64,000 nt of DNA from Engelhardtia mirabilis (lineage in GTDB: Bacteria > Planctomycetota > UBA1135 > GCA-002686595): positions 5,828,001 through 5,892,000 of the forward strand of contig NZ_CP036287.1 of the NCBI RefSeq assembly GCF_007748095.1. The letters run 5' to 3'. Shown piece by piece: positions 17,175 to 26,049 of the stretch (its first letter is position 1; every line of letters begins with the position of its first letter). Made by a program: the position numbers and the translations under genes. The notes beneath the pieces were generated by a model, which saw nothing but the letters and a program-made list of their open reading frames with translations, was not told where the DNA came from and did not search any database.

Positions 17175-17447
17175 CTACGCTCGCTCGCCCTCGAGGGCGG
17201 CGACCTTCTTCTTCAGCTCCGCAATCTCGGCCCGCTCTCGAGTCTGGGCCTGTCGCCTGCGGTTCTCGAGCGCGCGGATCGTCTTCGGCGACTTGTAGGC
17301 CACGAGCAGATACGCGATCGCCACCGGCCAGATGAGCAGCGAAGCGACGAACCAGCCCCACTGTCTCGTTCTGGCTGCATTGGTCAGCGCGATGACCACA
17401 ACGACAAGGCTGCCCAACCAGAACCCAGAACCGATCAACTCGCCCAA
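17175..17447 (-). CDS. Small membrane protein with C-terminal coiled coil
   Basis: 90 residues, if it begins at the TTG at 17447. That start is chosen because AGAGGAGG lies 9 nt upstream; no ATG is available in the real part of the frame, and further upstream the frame is the shadow of the next gene. Two hydrophobic helices (SGFWLGSLVVVVIALT and WGWFVASLLIWPVAIAYLLV) are followed by a charged heptad-rich tail (RRRQAQTRERAEIAELKKKV). The topology suggests an inner-membrane protein with a cytoplasmic oligomerising tail. Function unknown. Confidence 0.6.
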   Translation of the reverse strand: MGELIGSGFWLGSLVVVVIALTNAARTRQWGWFVASLLIWPVAIAYLLVAYKSPKTIRALENRRRQAQTRERAEIAELKKKVAALEGERA

Positions 17448-17622
17448 GGCGACACGCCTCCTCTGATATTCGCTGCGGCTGCCGCGGGACCTCTTTGACG
17501 CCTCGGCAATAGGTACTGCGGCCAGAGTATCAGGTCTGCCGCAAGCTCGAAAGGCCGGGTCTAGCCACGGCGCAGGGGTCCTCGAGAGCGAGTAGCCGAG
17601 TACCGGACCGTCCCGCGGAGCC

Positions 17623-18057
17623 TCACCGCCGAAGTGCGATTCGGGACCAGGGTTCGAGGGGCAGCAGGCGCGAATCCTCCAGCGCCGCCGTGCGATGGCC
17701 AATCCCCGCGAGGTACGCCTGGTCGGAGGTGAAGGCCATGAAGGCCTCGGTGCTGGACTGCTCGACCAGCATGGCGGCATCCCAGCGCTCGTTTGCAGGA
17801 CCGATCAAGAAAGCCCCGCCCCGGCCGAAGAACAGCAGCTTGCCGCCGGAGCGCTCGAGGTGCGGAAGGGTGTGCTCCATGTAGAGGCGGTAGGCCTCTT
17901 CACCGCTGATCGGCGCGGGTGGTCCAAGTTCGGGTGAAGCCGAGTAGTCCGCCACTTCGCGGTAGCGGAGCAGATTCAGCATCACGACTGGCCCGCTGAT
18001 ACCGCGCATGAAGAAGCCACGGCCGGATGCTTGGGTGGGTTCGAGGTAGGCAGTCAT
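17623..18057 (-). CDS. DUF1330-like protein
   Basis: 144 residues from ATG 18057. The body fits the DUF1330/ferredoxin-like dimeric barrel fold: GPVVMLNLLRYREVADY, EEAYRLYMEHTLPHLE, GGKLLFFGRGGAFLIGP, WDAAMLVEQSSTEAFMAF. Members are small stress-associated proteins without an established reaction. A TTG at 18096 would add 13 residues but has no support. It lies 75 bp downstream of the AHSA1-like lipoprotein gene on the same strand. Confidence 0.75.
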   Translation of the reverse strand: MTAYLEPTQASGRGFFMRGISGPVVMLNLLRYREVADYSASPELGPPAPISGEEAYRLYMEHTLPHLERSGGKLLFFGRGGAFLIGPANERWDAAMLVEQSSTEAFMAFTSDQAYLAGIGHRTAALEDSRLLPLEPWSRIALRR

Positions 18058-18132
18058 GTCTGGGGAGGCTGCTTCGCGCGGCCAGGCTCGATCCAAGGTG
18101 TGATGGGCGCGGATCCTGATGCTCGATGAGGG

Positions 18133-18699
18133 CTAACCCTCCAAGTGGTCCTTCAGAACCTGGAACAACCCTTCGTTGGCCGGGATGAAGAACTCCATCA
18201 AGTCGCGGTAGGCCTGGGAGTCCCGGTAGCCGACTCCGTAGGAGAGAATCTTCGTCCGGTCGTCGCCCTTGGGCTCGAAGACGATCACGTTCATCAAGTT
18301 GCCCGCGTCCTGTTTCATCACCTCGGGCCAGCGATCCTCGACCTCCGCGCGAAGGGTCAAGAGCCGCTCGGGGACGTAGTTCACGATGTGGATCACGTTC
18401 GTCCCGGGGTCGCCGATCGCAGCCCCCTCGCCGTAATGCGTGCGAACCGTCCCGCCCGCGCGCAGGTCGATCTCGACCGCCGGAGCCGCCCATGCCCGCC
18501 AGCCGTCTTCGGTTGAGTAGGCCTTCCAAACCTCGCCGACAGGCGCTTCGAGGAGGACCTCCTGCAGGAGCACCAGGTCTCCGGCAGCGGCTTCGATCAA
18601 TCGGCTCTGGATCGGAGCGTGCGACAACTCCGCGGTCGGCGGACCGCCGGCGTGGCAGGAGGTCAGCGCAGCCAGGAGAATGATCCGTTCGATACCCAT
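18133..18699 (-). CDS. AHSA1/SRPBCC-domain lipoprotein
   Basis: 188 residues. MGIERIILLAALTSCHAGG is a signal with the lipobox LTSC. Residues 45-175 form an SRPBCC (START-like) domain: EVLLEAPVGEVWKAYSTEDG, WAAPAVEIDLRAGGTVR and NVIVFEPKGDD are typical of the activator-of-Hsp90-ATPase-like (AHSA1) branch, which has a deep hydrophobic ligand pocket. A lipid-anchored form outside the cytoplasm is unusual for this fold. Ligand unknown. Confidence 0.8.
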   Translation of the reverse strand: MGIERIILLAALTSCHAGGPPTAELSHAPIQSRLIEAAAGDLVLLQEVLLEAPVGEVWKAYSTEDGWRAWAAPAVEIDLRAGGTVRTHYGEGAAIGDPGTNVIHIVNYVPERLLTLRAEVEDRWPEVMKQDAGNLMNVIVFEPKGDDRTKILSYGVGYRDSQAYRDLMEFFIPANEGLFQVLKDHLEG

Positions 18700-18844
18700 G
18701 CGGGCTCCCTGTGATGGTCTAGGTGAAAGCGGCGACGCCCTCGTCGCCCGTTGTTCGAGAGCAGACTAGTGTCCTGATCCACGTCAGGGGCGCGCCGCGA
18801 TCGATCTCCGCAGTCCCGACGACAAGCGACCAACCTGGCCTGCA

Positions 18845-19327
18845 CTAGCGATAGGGCGTGCCGTCCTTGTGGAAGAAGCGCCAACCGCCGTCGATCAGTC
18901 GCGCTTCCAGATCATCGTCCGGATAGGAAGCGCCGTCACCAGGGGTGCGGTCGCCAACCTCCAGGTAGACGACGTCCTCCTGCGATTCGTTGGTGAGGCA
19001 GTGCCCGTCCCCGGTGCCGGCCTTGAAGCCGGCACACATCCCCGGCACGAGCTCGCGCTGCCCCTGGTCTGTGTGCAGGGTCGGTCGCCCCTGCAGCACG
19101 TAGACCAACTCGTCCTGCCGGGTGTGCGCGTGGCGCAAGGCCGAGCGCCCGCCCGGTGCGAGTCGCACGAGGTTCACCCCGAAGTTGGTGAGCCCGAAGA
19201 CCTCACCGAGTTGACGCTTCTCGCGACCGACGATCTGGGCTGCGAAGGGTTCTGGATACACGGAGGGCTTGGTGCGAGGCGGGACTTCGGAGGCGACGAC
19301 GGCCACTGAACTCTGCGGCGTGGACAT
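18845..19327 (-). CDS. Cupin-domain protein
   Basis: 160 residues from ATG 19327; a GTG nine codons earlier is possible. The cupin barrel is clear: RHAHTRQDELVYVLQG supplies the two His and Glu metal ligands of cupin motif 1 (HxHxxxxE), and GDGHCLTNES the His of motif 2. A divalent-metal-binding single-domain cupin is expected. The tail (ARLIDGGWRFFHKDGTPYR) is typical of small cytoplasmic cupins next to regulatory or detoxification genes. Substrate unknown. Confidence 0.83.
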   Translation of the reverse strand: MSTPQSSVAVVASEVPPRTKPSVYPEPFAAQIVGREKRQLGEVFGLTNFGVNLVRLAPGGRSALRHAHTRQDELVYVLQGRPTLHTDQGQRELVPGMCAGFKAGTGDGHCLTNESQEDVVYLEVGDRTPGDGASYPDDDLEARLIDGGWRFFHKDGTPYR

Positions 19328-19417
19328 TGGTTTCGAATCTCGGTTGGTCGGCACGCCCAGCGAGCACGGTCTCGCCAGAACGGTCTTTCGAGCTGAGGCA
19401 GCAGCGTGTTCGGCCGC

Positions 19418-20376
19418 TCACTTCGAGCCCTCCGCGGCTCTGGCACCGTAACCTCGAGGCTCCGCGTGGTCGGCCAACACGCTGGCGATCGTGCTCCAGG
19501 CCTGGCCACCCTCCCAGGCGTTGGTCTCCGCCAGGCCCGCCGCCACGATCAGGGCCTTCCACAGGACCCAACCGCGACCGCGCTCCCAGGTAGCCCGATC
19601 GAGCGGCAGGGCGTCTCGCAGGGTCCTGCAACCCTCCACGCCCAAGAAGGTCCAGGCCGGCACCAGATCGCAGGCGGGATCGCCGACGCACGTCGCGCCG
19701 AGATCGATCACTCCACCGAGTTTCCCGGACTCGACCGGAAGGTTGCCGACAGCCATGCCCCCGTGGACCCGGCCGGGTGCGTGTCCCCAATGCGAAGACA
19801 GCGCCATTGCCCAGACCTCCGACACGGCTGCAGCCTTCAGCCGATGGCTGAGGACCTCGACGTCCTCACGAAACTGCGCGTCGTAGCAGGCCAGGTCGCC
19901 GCCGCGGTGGAAGTTTCGAGGACCCGCCGGGGGTCCGTTGTTGGCGGGGATGGAGGGCAGAGCGCGGAGGAATCCGGCGAGGTCGAGCGCGAAGCCGGTC
20001 GGACTTGCGATGCGCTCGGGGAGCACCGTCTCCCCCACGACCCAGTGGTAGACCTACCAACTCCAGGGATACTCGCCCTGCGGGACACCTGTGCCCAGCG
20101 GCTGGGGGATGGGAAGTGGTAGGCCTCGCACCAACACGGGCAGCCAGCGTTGCTCGGCATCGATCTGTGCCGCGCGGGCCCGCGCCCGTGTCAGGCGGAC
20201 GACCTTGTCGTCGCCGAGCCGGAAGGTGACGTTGCTCCAGCCGCCCCGAACGACGGGCCGGACCTCGAGCCGCGCCCATAGGGGAAACTGCGTACGAATA
20301 GAGTCCCGCGCGAGCTCGACGTCGACCTGCGTCGTCAGTGGGCCGCGTCGGGTGCACCGAGCTCGCCGGGTTCCAT
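19418..20376 (-). pseudogene. Aminoglycoside phosphotransferase-family pseudogene
   Basis: Read on the minus strand, one frame gives WARLEVRPVVRGGWSNVTFR, LGDDKVVRL, EQRWLPVLVRGLPLPIPQPL and EYPWSW, then TAG, then VYHWVVGETVLPERIAS and the C-terminal lobe to 19418. The stop replaces one codon, probably a Ser, in the usual PWSWSVYRW context. The catalytic loop reads VHGGMAVGNL where the family has HGD, so the catalytic Asp is lost. The later VIDLGATCVGDPACDL keeps the metal-binding Asp. The likely original ATG (20374-20376) is out of frame with the rest, implying a third lesion. Confidence 0.8.
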
Positions 20377-20470
20377 CGCTGCAAGGTCGTCAGCGACGGC
20401 GTAGCCAGGCTCGGCAACCGCGCCACGGCACGAGCCGACCTCGGTCGAAGGTTCGGAGCACGGTCCGACC

Positions 20471-21160
20471 TCACGCCGCGACGCCGAACAGGGCACCCAC
20501 GGCGAAGGTGATCGCCATGGCGAGCGCGCCCCAGAAGGTCACTCGCGCGGCCGCCGCTCCCAGGGGCGCGCCGCCGGCCCGTGCCGAGAGGGAACCGAGC
20601 AGAGCCAAGAAGAGCAGCGAGCTGCTGGCCACCGCCCACACGAGGGCGCCGGCGGGAAACAGCACCGCCACCAACAGCGGGAGCGCCGCCCCAGCCGAGA
20701 AGGTCCCGGCCGAGGCGAAGGCTGCCTGGACCGGCCTGGCGGCGAGGGACTCCGAGATGCCCAGCTCGTCCCGGGCGTGAGCGCCCAGGGCGTCGTGGGC
20801 CATGAGTTGCTCCGCCACCTCGGCGGCGAGCTTCGGATCCAGCCCACGCTTCACGTAGATCTCGGTGAGCTCCGCGAACTCGTGCTCGGGGTCGGTGGTG
20901 AGCTCCTCCCGCTCGCGCGCCAGGTCGGCCAGTTCGGTGTCGGCCTGGGAGCTGACCGATACGTACTCCCCGGCGGCCATCGACATGGCCCCGGCCACCA
21001 GGCCCGCGACGCCAGCAATCAGAACGCCCTGGGACCCCACCCCGGATGCAGCGACACCCAAGACCAAACTCGAGGTCGAGACGATGCCGTCATTCGCGCC
21101 GAGCACCGACGCTCGAAGCCAACCGATCCGATGGGTACGGTGACCTTCAATGTGTTTCAC
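20471..21160 (-). CDS. VIT1/CCC1-family iron/manganese transporter
   Basis: 229 residues. The opening RASVLGANDGIVSTSSLVLGVAAS is the characteristic first membrane helix with its conserved Asp. The second helix contains AGAMSMAAGEYVSVSSQAD, the family signature. A cytoplasmic acidic helical domain (ELADLAREREELTTDPEHE.., residues 75-125) carries the Glu ligands that bind metal, and three further helices complete the five-helix transporter. It should move Fe2+ or Mn2+ out of the cytoplasm in exchange for protons. It stands alone between the phosphotransferase pseudogene and the VOC gene. Confidence 0.92.
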   Translation of the reverse strand: MKHIEGHRTHRIGWLRASVLGANDGIVSTSSLVLGVAASGVGSQGVLIAGVAGLVAGAMSMAAGEYVSVSSQADTELADLAREREELTTDPEHEFAELTEIYVKRGLDPKLAAEVAEQLMAHDALGAHARDELGISESLAARPVQAAFASAGTFSAGAALPLLVAVLFPAGALVWAVASSSLLFLALLGSLSARAGGAPLGAAAARVTFWGALAMAITFAVGALFGVAA

Positions 21161-21277
21161 GGCGCCGATTGTGGGCGCCCCTGTGGCGCGGCGCCATCAA
21201 ACCTTTCAACCGCAGCAGCCAATCGCTCGTGCGCTGAACTCCTAGGTATCCGCGAAGGCCACGACCCTCGGCGTCCA

Positions 21278-21655
21278 TCAGTCAGGAAGAGCCCAGACGG
21301 CCAACTCGTTACCGCAGGGATCGAGGAAGTGGAAGCGGCGCCCGCCGGGGAAGTCGAATGGCTCGACGACGATCTCCCCGCCCCCGGCGCGCACGCCCGC
21401 GAGGCTCTGCTCGAGGTCCTCCGAGAAGAGCACCAACAGGGGCCCACCCCGCGTGACCTGTTCCTCCAGCCGCAGGCCCCCGGCCTCGCCCCCGGGCTTC
21501 TTGATCCCGGCGTAGCCGGGCCCGTACTGGTTGAACTCCCAACCGAAGGCGGTGGCGTAGAAGCGCTGAGCCTCGTCCATGTCGCTCACCGGAAGTTCCA
21601 AGTAGTCGATCGAGTGGTGCAGGTGCGGGGCTTGGTTCGGGGCGTCTTCAGACAT
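21278..21655 (-). CDS. VOC-family (glyoxalase-like) protein
   Basis: 125 residues. Two beta-alpha-beta-beta-beta modules: YLELPVSDMDEAQRFYATAFGWEF in the first and GPLLVLFSEDLEQSLAGVRAGG followed by FHFLDPCGNELAVW in the second. The closing DPCGNELAVW is a typical VOC metal-site strand. The N-terminal metal-ligand position is HHSIDYLELP. Likely a metal-dependent lyase/dioxygenase-like or binding protein with unknown substrate. Confidence 0.85.
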   Translation of the reverse strand: MSEDAPNQAPHLHHSIDYLELPVSDMDEAQRFYATAFGWEFNQYGPGYAGIKKPGGEAGGLRLEEQVTRGGPLLVLFSEDLEQSLAGVRAGGGEIVVEPFDFPGGRRFHFLDPCGNELAVWALPD

Positions 21656-21704
21656 GGATGACCTTCCCTTGTGCGGTCCGTTCGATCGATGGTCCGGAAC
21701 GGGC

Positions 21705-22823
21705 TCAATCCGCCGGATCGGGAACCAGCCGCGTCAGGCGACCGGCCACGTTCCAGTCCATGACGTAGATCTCGCCTCCGGACGCGATGCGGGCGCAGTG
21801 GGGCGCGATGAAGGCGCCCTCGCGCCAGTGGTCGGGGGTCACGTCGAACTGAGCGCGCTCGGACTCGACGGGATTGTCACCCAGGTGGCAGATCAGGTTG
21901 AGGTCGCGGTCCAGCAGGGTCACTCGGCCGGCGAGATCGGCGACGACGCCGACGTCTCCCTCGAACTGCAAGTGGCACGGGCGCCGCAGGAGTCCCGAGT
22001 CGGGGTCGGTGCAGCCGATGTACTCGCCGGTCGTGGAGAAGCGCGCGATGCGGCTGTGCCCGCGGTCGGCGACCAGGAGCGTCGTGCGACCGTCGCGCGT
22101 CTCGATCCACAGGCCGTGAGGCGTGCCCAGCTGCTCGGGCCTCTTGCCGCGGCCTCCGAAGCTGTCGAGGTAGTTGCCCTCGGCGTCGTAGCGGTGGATC
22201 CACGACAGCCCGTAACCATCGGCGACGAAGATCGTCCCGTCCGGCGCCACGGCGACGCTGGTCGGCTTGTAACTGCCCGGGTCCGGGTACAGGCCCGCCT
22301 CGGCCGGCGGCGGCGGGATCGTCATCAGGACCTCCCCGCCCAGCGTGGTCTTGATCACCTCCTGCCGCGCGGTGTGCGCCAACCAGAGCACCTCGCCGCG
22401 CACGCGCCCCTCTTTGGAGACGATCATCTCGCGGTCGGGCACCCAGTCGACGCCGATCGAGAGGCCGTGCAAGCCCGCGCCCCACTCCTCGCCGAAGGAG
22501 TCGACGAGGGCGCCGTCCGCGTCGAAGACCAGCACGGCCGCGCCCTCCTCCGCGCTCAGGTACACGCGCCCAGCGCGGTCGACGACGATGCAGCCGTGGG
22601 TGCTGCCGAGCCACTCGCGCCCCTCGGGCAGCTGCAGCCAGCGCGACTCCCAGCGATAGCGATGCGCGCCCTCGCCAACGTAGACGGGCTCGTCGGAGTA
22701 CACCGCGGGTGCGAAGCGCGGCTCCTGGCCATCGGCCGGATGGTGGTGGTGCCCGGCCCCGTCGTGGGGGTCGTGGGCGGCGGCGAGCAGGAGCGGGACG
22801 CACAGGAGCTGCAGCGGAGTCAT
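21705..22823 (-). CDS. Secreted NHL-repeat (six-bladed propeller) protein
   Basis: 372 residues. A short signal (MTPLQLLCVPLLLAAAHDP) is followed by a His-rich patch (HDGAGHHHHPADG) that may bind metal. The body repeats the NHL pattern: STHGCIVVDRAGRVYLSAE, KPTSVAVAPDGTIFVADGYG, HGLWIETRDGRTTLLVADRGHSRIA (split here across blades). The style resembles peptidyl-alpha-hydroxyglycine lyase-like propellers, but the role is not established. It is divergent from the HEAT/amidotransferase-like gene with only 57 bp between starts, so the two may share regulation. Confidence 0.8.
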   Translation of the reverse strand: MTPLQLLCVPLLLAAAHDPHDGAGHHHHPADGQEPRFAPAVYSDEPVYVGEGAHRYRWESRWLQLPEGREWLGSTHGCIVVDRAGRVYLSAEEGAAVLVFDADGALVDSFGEEWGAGLHGLSIGVDWVPDREMIVSKEGRVRGEVLWLAHTARQEVIKTTLGGEVLMTIPPPPAEAGLYPDPGSYKPTSVAVAPDGTIFVADGYGLSWIHRYDAEGNYLDSFGGRGKRPEQLGTPHGLWIETRDGRTTLLVADRGHSRIARFSTTGEYIGCTDPDSGLLRRPCHLQFEGDVGVVADLAGRVTLLDRDLNLICHLGDNPVESERAQFDVTPDHWREGAFIAPHCARIASGGEIYVMDWNVAGRLTRLVPDPAD

Positions 22824-22880
22824 GGGACCGCGAGTCTAGCCCCAGCGCGCCCATCGCTCGCAGCGCAGTAGGATGCCCCG

Positions 22881-25154
22881 GTGAAGCCGCTCCACCTGCT
22901 GTGTGCCCTGGCCCTGTCCGCGATGACCACGGCGCCCCCATGGGCGCAGAACCCCGCCGACGGCCTGCGCGCGGCGCAGGTCGAGGAGCGCCTGGCCGCG
23001 ATCGGCAACCTGGAGGAGCTGGGGCACGAGAACGCCGAGGACCTGCTGCTGAGCGTCCTGGACGACGACGATTGGGAGGTCGTGGAGCGCGCGGCCCAGG
23101 CCCTGGGTCGGCGCGGGGGCAAGGACTCGATCAAGGTCCTCGCGGGCCTGGCCGTGGACGCCCCCCTGCGTCGCGTGCGCCATGCGGCGGCCCGCTCGCT
23201 GGTCAAGATCGACCCCGAACAGGGTCTCGAGCGCCTGCTCAAGGCGGTCAAGGGCAAGCGCATCGTCGAGGCCGCCGAGGCCCTGGCGGCCGGAATGGAA
23301 GCACTCGAGGGCGAGGCCGAGCTGGGCAAGACGTCCAAGCTGCTCGAGAACGACGAGGGGGACGTGCGCGCCGCCCTGGCCCGAGCCGAGCTGCTGGTCG
23401 ATCCCTCGCCGGCCCACTTCGCCGATCTGCTCGCCCGCGACGACGTGCGCGTGCGCGCGGCCGCTCTCGAGACCCTGCGCGGACGCGCGACGGTGGCGCA
23501 TCTCGAGCCTGTGGCGAAGCTGCTCGCGGGCGGCGACGTCACCGACGTGGTCGCGCGCCGAGCCGTGGCGCTGATGGCAGACCTGGCCACCGATACGGGC
23601 GCCCGGCCGCACCTCGACGCCCTGCCGCCCGCGCGCGCCGCCGAGGTCGCGGCGCTGATCCTCTACGAGCCCCTCGAGGCCTCGCGCCAGAAGCTGGCCC
23701 GCGAGCTGGCCGAGCGCGCCGCGGCCGCGGACGACACCGGCGCCCGCGCCCTCTCGATCGTGGCCTTCGAACGCCTGGGCGAGAGCGAGGGCGAGCGCCT
23801 GAAGTCCCTCGCGGTCGACGACGAGCCGCGCGTGCGCCTGCGCGCAGCCCAAGCCCTGGGTCGCGTGGACGCCCTGGCCCACCGCGCCTTCCTGGTGGAG
23901 CGCTTGGTCGCCGAGCCCGACGCGGGCGTGCGTCGCGAGCTCGCGACGACGCTGGGGCGACGCACCTTGGCGGTCGTGCTGCCGGCCCTGGTCACGGCCC
24001 TCGACGACGCCGACTGGGGCGTGGGCGCCTGCGCCGCCGTGTCGATCGGCAAGCTGGCAACCGTGGCCTCGGTCGAGCCGCTGCAGCGCATTCGCAACGA
24101 GCACGAGGACTGGCGCCTGCGCGCCGCGGCCACGGTCGGCCTGGGCCTGATCCACGAGCCCGCCGCGATCCCGCCCCTGATCGCCGCCCTCGAGGACGAC
24201 GACTCGATCGTCGCGCTCTGCGCCCACGAGGCCCTGCGGCGCTTGACCAAGCGCATCGACGTCGAGGCCACGCGCGAGGCGTGGCAGGCCTGGTACGACG
24301 ACGGCGGCAGCGCCATGCGCTTCACCCACCCCGAGGACGACGCGGAACGCCGCGCGAAGTACGGCTACGGCGTGCCCTACGGCGAAATCTACCGCGGCCT
24401 CGACGTGGTCGTGCTCGAGAGCCGCGCCGACCACATCCAAGAGCTGCTCGAGCGTCAACACATCGCCTACCGCTTGACCCAGTCCTCGCGCGTGCGCCGC
24501 GATGGCCTGCACCCGGACGCGATCTTCGTGGCCAACTGCACCGGCGAGATCGAGGCCGGCGACGCAGAGCTGCTCGAGTGGTACGTGCTGTGCGGCGGCC
24601 AGCTCTTCGGCTCCTGTTGGGCCCTGACCGAGACCGTCGCGCGAGTCTTCCCCGGCGTGATCGCCAAGGTCGACACGCGCTCGGAAGTGCTCGACGACGT
24701 GGAGTCCTTCCCGTGCTCCGACGACAGCCCCTTCCTGAAGGGCGTGTTCCCCGGCGACACGCGGCCGATCTACCACCTGGAGGGCGCCCACCTGATCCGG
24801 GTCCTCGCGCCCGAGCGCGCCGAGGTGTTGATCGACAGCCCCGACGCCGCCGACGTGTGGGGCGAGGGCAACCTGGCGGCCTGGTTCCGGGTCGGCCACG
24901 GGGTCGTCCTGGACTCCTCCAACCACTTCGACCTGCAGGGCCTGGCCGTGGCGCCGGGCGTGTCGAAGCCCGACCAGCGCCGCGCCTACGCCGTGGACCA
25001 CATGGGCATCGACTACGCGCGCCTGCGCGACCTCGACGCCTCCGGCGAGGACGTGTGGAAGAACGCCGCCCGCGCCGCCCGCGAGGTGCCCGACCTGTCG
25101 GCCTTCCGCTTCGTGACCAACTTCGTGGCCGCCCGACGCTCTGGCGACCTCTGA
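22881..25154 (+). CDS. Secreted HEAT-repeat protein with C-terminal amidotransferase-like domain
   Basis: 757 residues from GTG 22881, which starts a signal peptide (KPLHLLCALALSAM to WAQ). Residues 30-460 are HEAT/PBS-lyase-type helical repeats (VVERAAQALGRRGGKDSIKV, VRLRAAQALGRVDALAHRA). From about residue 500 an alpha/beta domain follows: GLDVVVLESRADHIQELLE, PDAIFVANCTGEIEAGDAEL, then GGQLFGSCWALTETV near residue 570, which looks like the class I glutamine-amidotransferase-like elbow with its Cys. The second half contains VLDSSNHFDLQG. HEAT repeats fused to this fold occur in Planctomycetota; the biochemical role is unknown. Confidence 0.8.
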   Translation: MKPLHLLCALALSAMTTAPPWAQNPADGLRAAQVEERLAAIGNLEELGHENAEDLLLSVLDDDDWEVVERAAQALGRRGGKDSIKVLAGLAVDAPLRRVRHAAARSLVKIDPEQGLERLLKAVKGKRIVEAAEALAAGMEALEGEAELGKTSKLLENDEGDVRAALARAELLVDPSPAHFADLLARDDVRVRAAALETLRGRATVAHLEPVAKLLAGGDVTDVVARRAVALMADLATDTGARPHLDALPPARAAEVAALILYEPLEASRQKLARELAERAAAADDTGARALSIVAFERLGESEGERLKSLAVDDEPRVRLRAAQALGRVDALAHRAFLVERLVAEPDAGVRRELATTLGRRTLAVVLPALVTALDDADWGVGACAAVSIGKLATVASVEPLQRIRNEHEDWRLRAAATVGLGLIHEPAAIPPLIAALEDDDSIVALCAHEALRRLTKRIDVEATREAWQAWYDDGGSAMRFTHPEDDAERRAKYGYGVPYGEIYRGLDVVVLESRADHIQELLERQHIAYRLTQSSRVRRDGLHPDAIFVANCTGEIEAGDAELLEWYVLCGGQLFGSCWALTETVARVFPGVIAKVDTRSEVLDDVESFPCSDDSPFLKGVFPGDTRPIYHLEGAHLIRVLAPERAEVLIDSPDAADVWGEGNLAAWFRVGHGVVLDSSNHFDLQGLAVAPGVSKPDQRRAYAVDHMGIDYARLRDLDASGEDVWKNAARAAREVPDLSAFRFVTNFVAARRSGDL

Positions 25155-25197
25155 TCCGCCCGGCTGATCCGACCCGCAACCGACCCGACCCGAGACG

Positions 25198-25665
25198 ATG
25201 TTCGACATCGAAGCCCTCGACCCCGCCAGCCGCTCCCTGGCCCACGAGCTCCTGCGCCACCACCCCGAACTCAAGGGGCACGCGCGCATCGAACAGCGCC
25301 CCGGTCGCGACGAGGCCTACTTGATCCTGACCATCCCGGCGGCCGTCGAGGGCGAGCCGGCGATGGTCGTCGACAGCGGCGACCCCGAGCGGGTGCTGGT
25401 CCAGTGGGGCCGCTGGAGCCAGGAGTTCACCGCGCCGCGCGGAGGCGGACGCTCGAGCGAGCTGGCCGAAGCGATCAGCCTGGTCGAGGACCTCTTGGCC
25501 GACACGGTCACGATCTGGACCCTCGAGGTCGATGGCCGCTGGCGCGGCGCCGGCGTGCTCTACGACGAGTTCGACGAGCGGCGGCTGCTCTCGGGTCTGA
25601 AGCCCGGCTCGCGCCTCGAGCTACGCACCTGGTCCGGCGGACGCATCGACGTGATCGAGCGCTGA
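25198..25665 (+). CDS. Hypothetical protein
   Basis: 155 residues from ATG 25198. Acidic, soluble and without a signal or membrane segment. It contains PAMVVDSGDPERVLVQWGRW and ends LKPGSRLELRTWSGGRIDVIER; no family recognised. It follows the HEAT/amidotransferase-like gene by 43 bp on the same strand and may be cotranscribed with it. Codon usage matches neighbours. Confidence 0.65.
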   Translation: MFDIEALDPASRSLAHELLRHHPELKGHARIEQRPGRDEAYLILTIPAAVEGEPAMVVDSGDPERVLVQWGRWSQEFTAPRGGGRSSELAEAISLVEDLLADTVTIWTLEVDGRWRGAGVLYDEFDERRLLSGLKPGSRLELRTWSGGRIDVIER

Positions 25666-25691
25666 GGGCGCGGGGACCCGTCCGTCGCGGA

Positions 25692-25892
25692 CTACTCGCC
25701 GGTCTGCCGCGACGGGTTGGCCGACGCGTCCCGAGACCGCAGGTGCATGACGACGATCGCGCTGGCGATGGACGCGGCCGTGGCCGCCGGCAAGCGCCCC
25801 TCGGGTCCCACGCTCCAGAAGCAGGCCAGGGCCAGGGACGAGCAGATTCCGGCGACGATCGCCACAGCGATCAGATCAGTCAGGGTCGGCAT
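25692..25892 (-). CDS. Small two-helix membrane protein
   Basis: 66 residues. Two hydrophobic stretches (LTDLIAVAIVAGICSSLALACF and LPAATAASIASAIVVMHL) are joined by a short Gly/Pro loop and followed by a charged tail (RSRDASANPSRQTGE). A purine-rich AGGAGG lies 5 nt upstream of the ATG (minus strand, around 25898-25903), which supports translation. Function unknown. Confidence 0.5.
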   Translation of the reverse strand: MPTLTDLIAVAIVAGICSSLALACFWSVGPEGRLPAATAASIASAIVVMHLRSRDASANPSRQTGE

Positions 25893-26049
25893 GGGTTCCT
25901 CCTTGGCGGAGCCGTCGCCGCGGCGACGGGATGCTGCTCCGCGAGCTTCGTCTTAGCAGCTCCCCCCGAAATCGGTCAACGCCGGGGGTCGTGGCGTCGG
26001 AATCACGGCGGCGGGATCCCCTGTCCCTCACCACCGGGCGCCCCATTCG

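Noticed and set aside
18766..18782. CTAGTGTCCTG sequence resembling a MITE end
   Set aside because: Only about 12-14 bases match and no second end is nearby; too short to claim an element.
22836..25289. 817-codon minus-strand frame antisense to the HEAT-repeat gene
   Set aside because: It mirrors the codon bias of the real plus-strand gene, which has a signal peptide and recognisable repeats.
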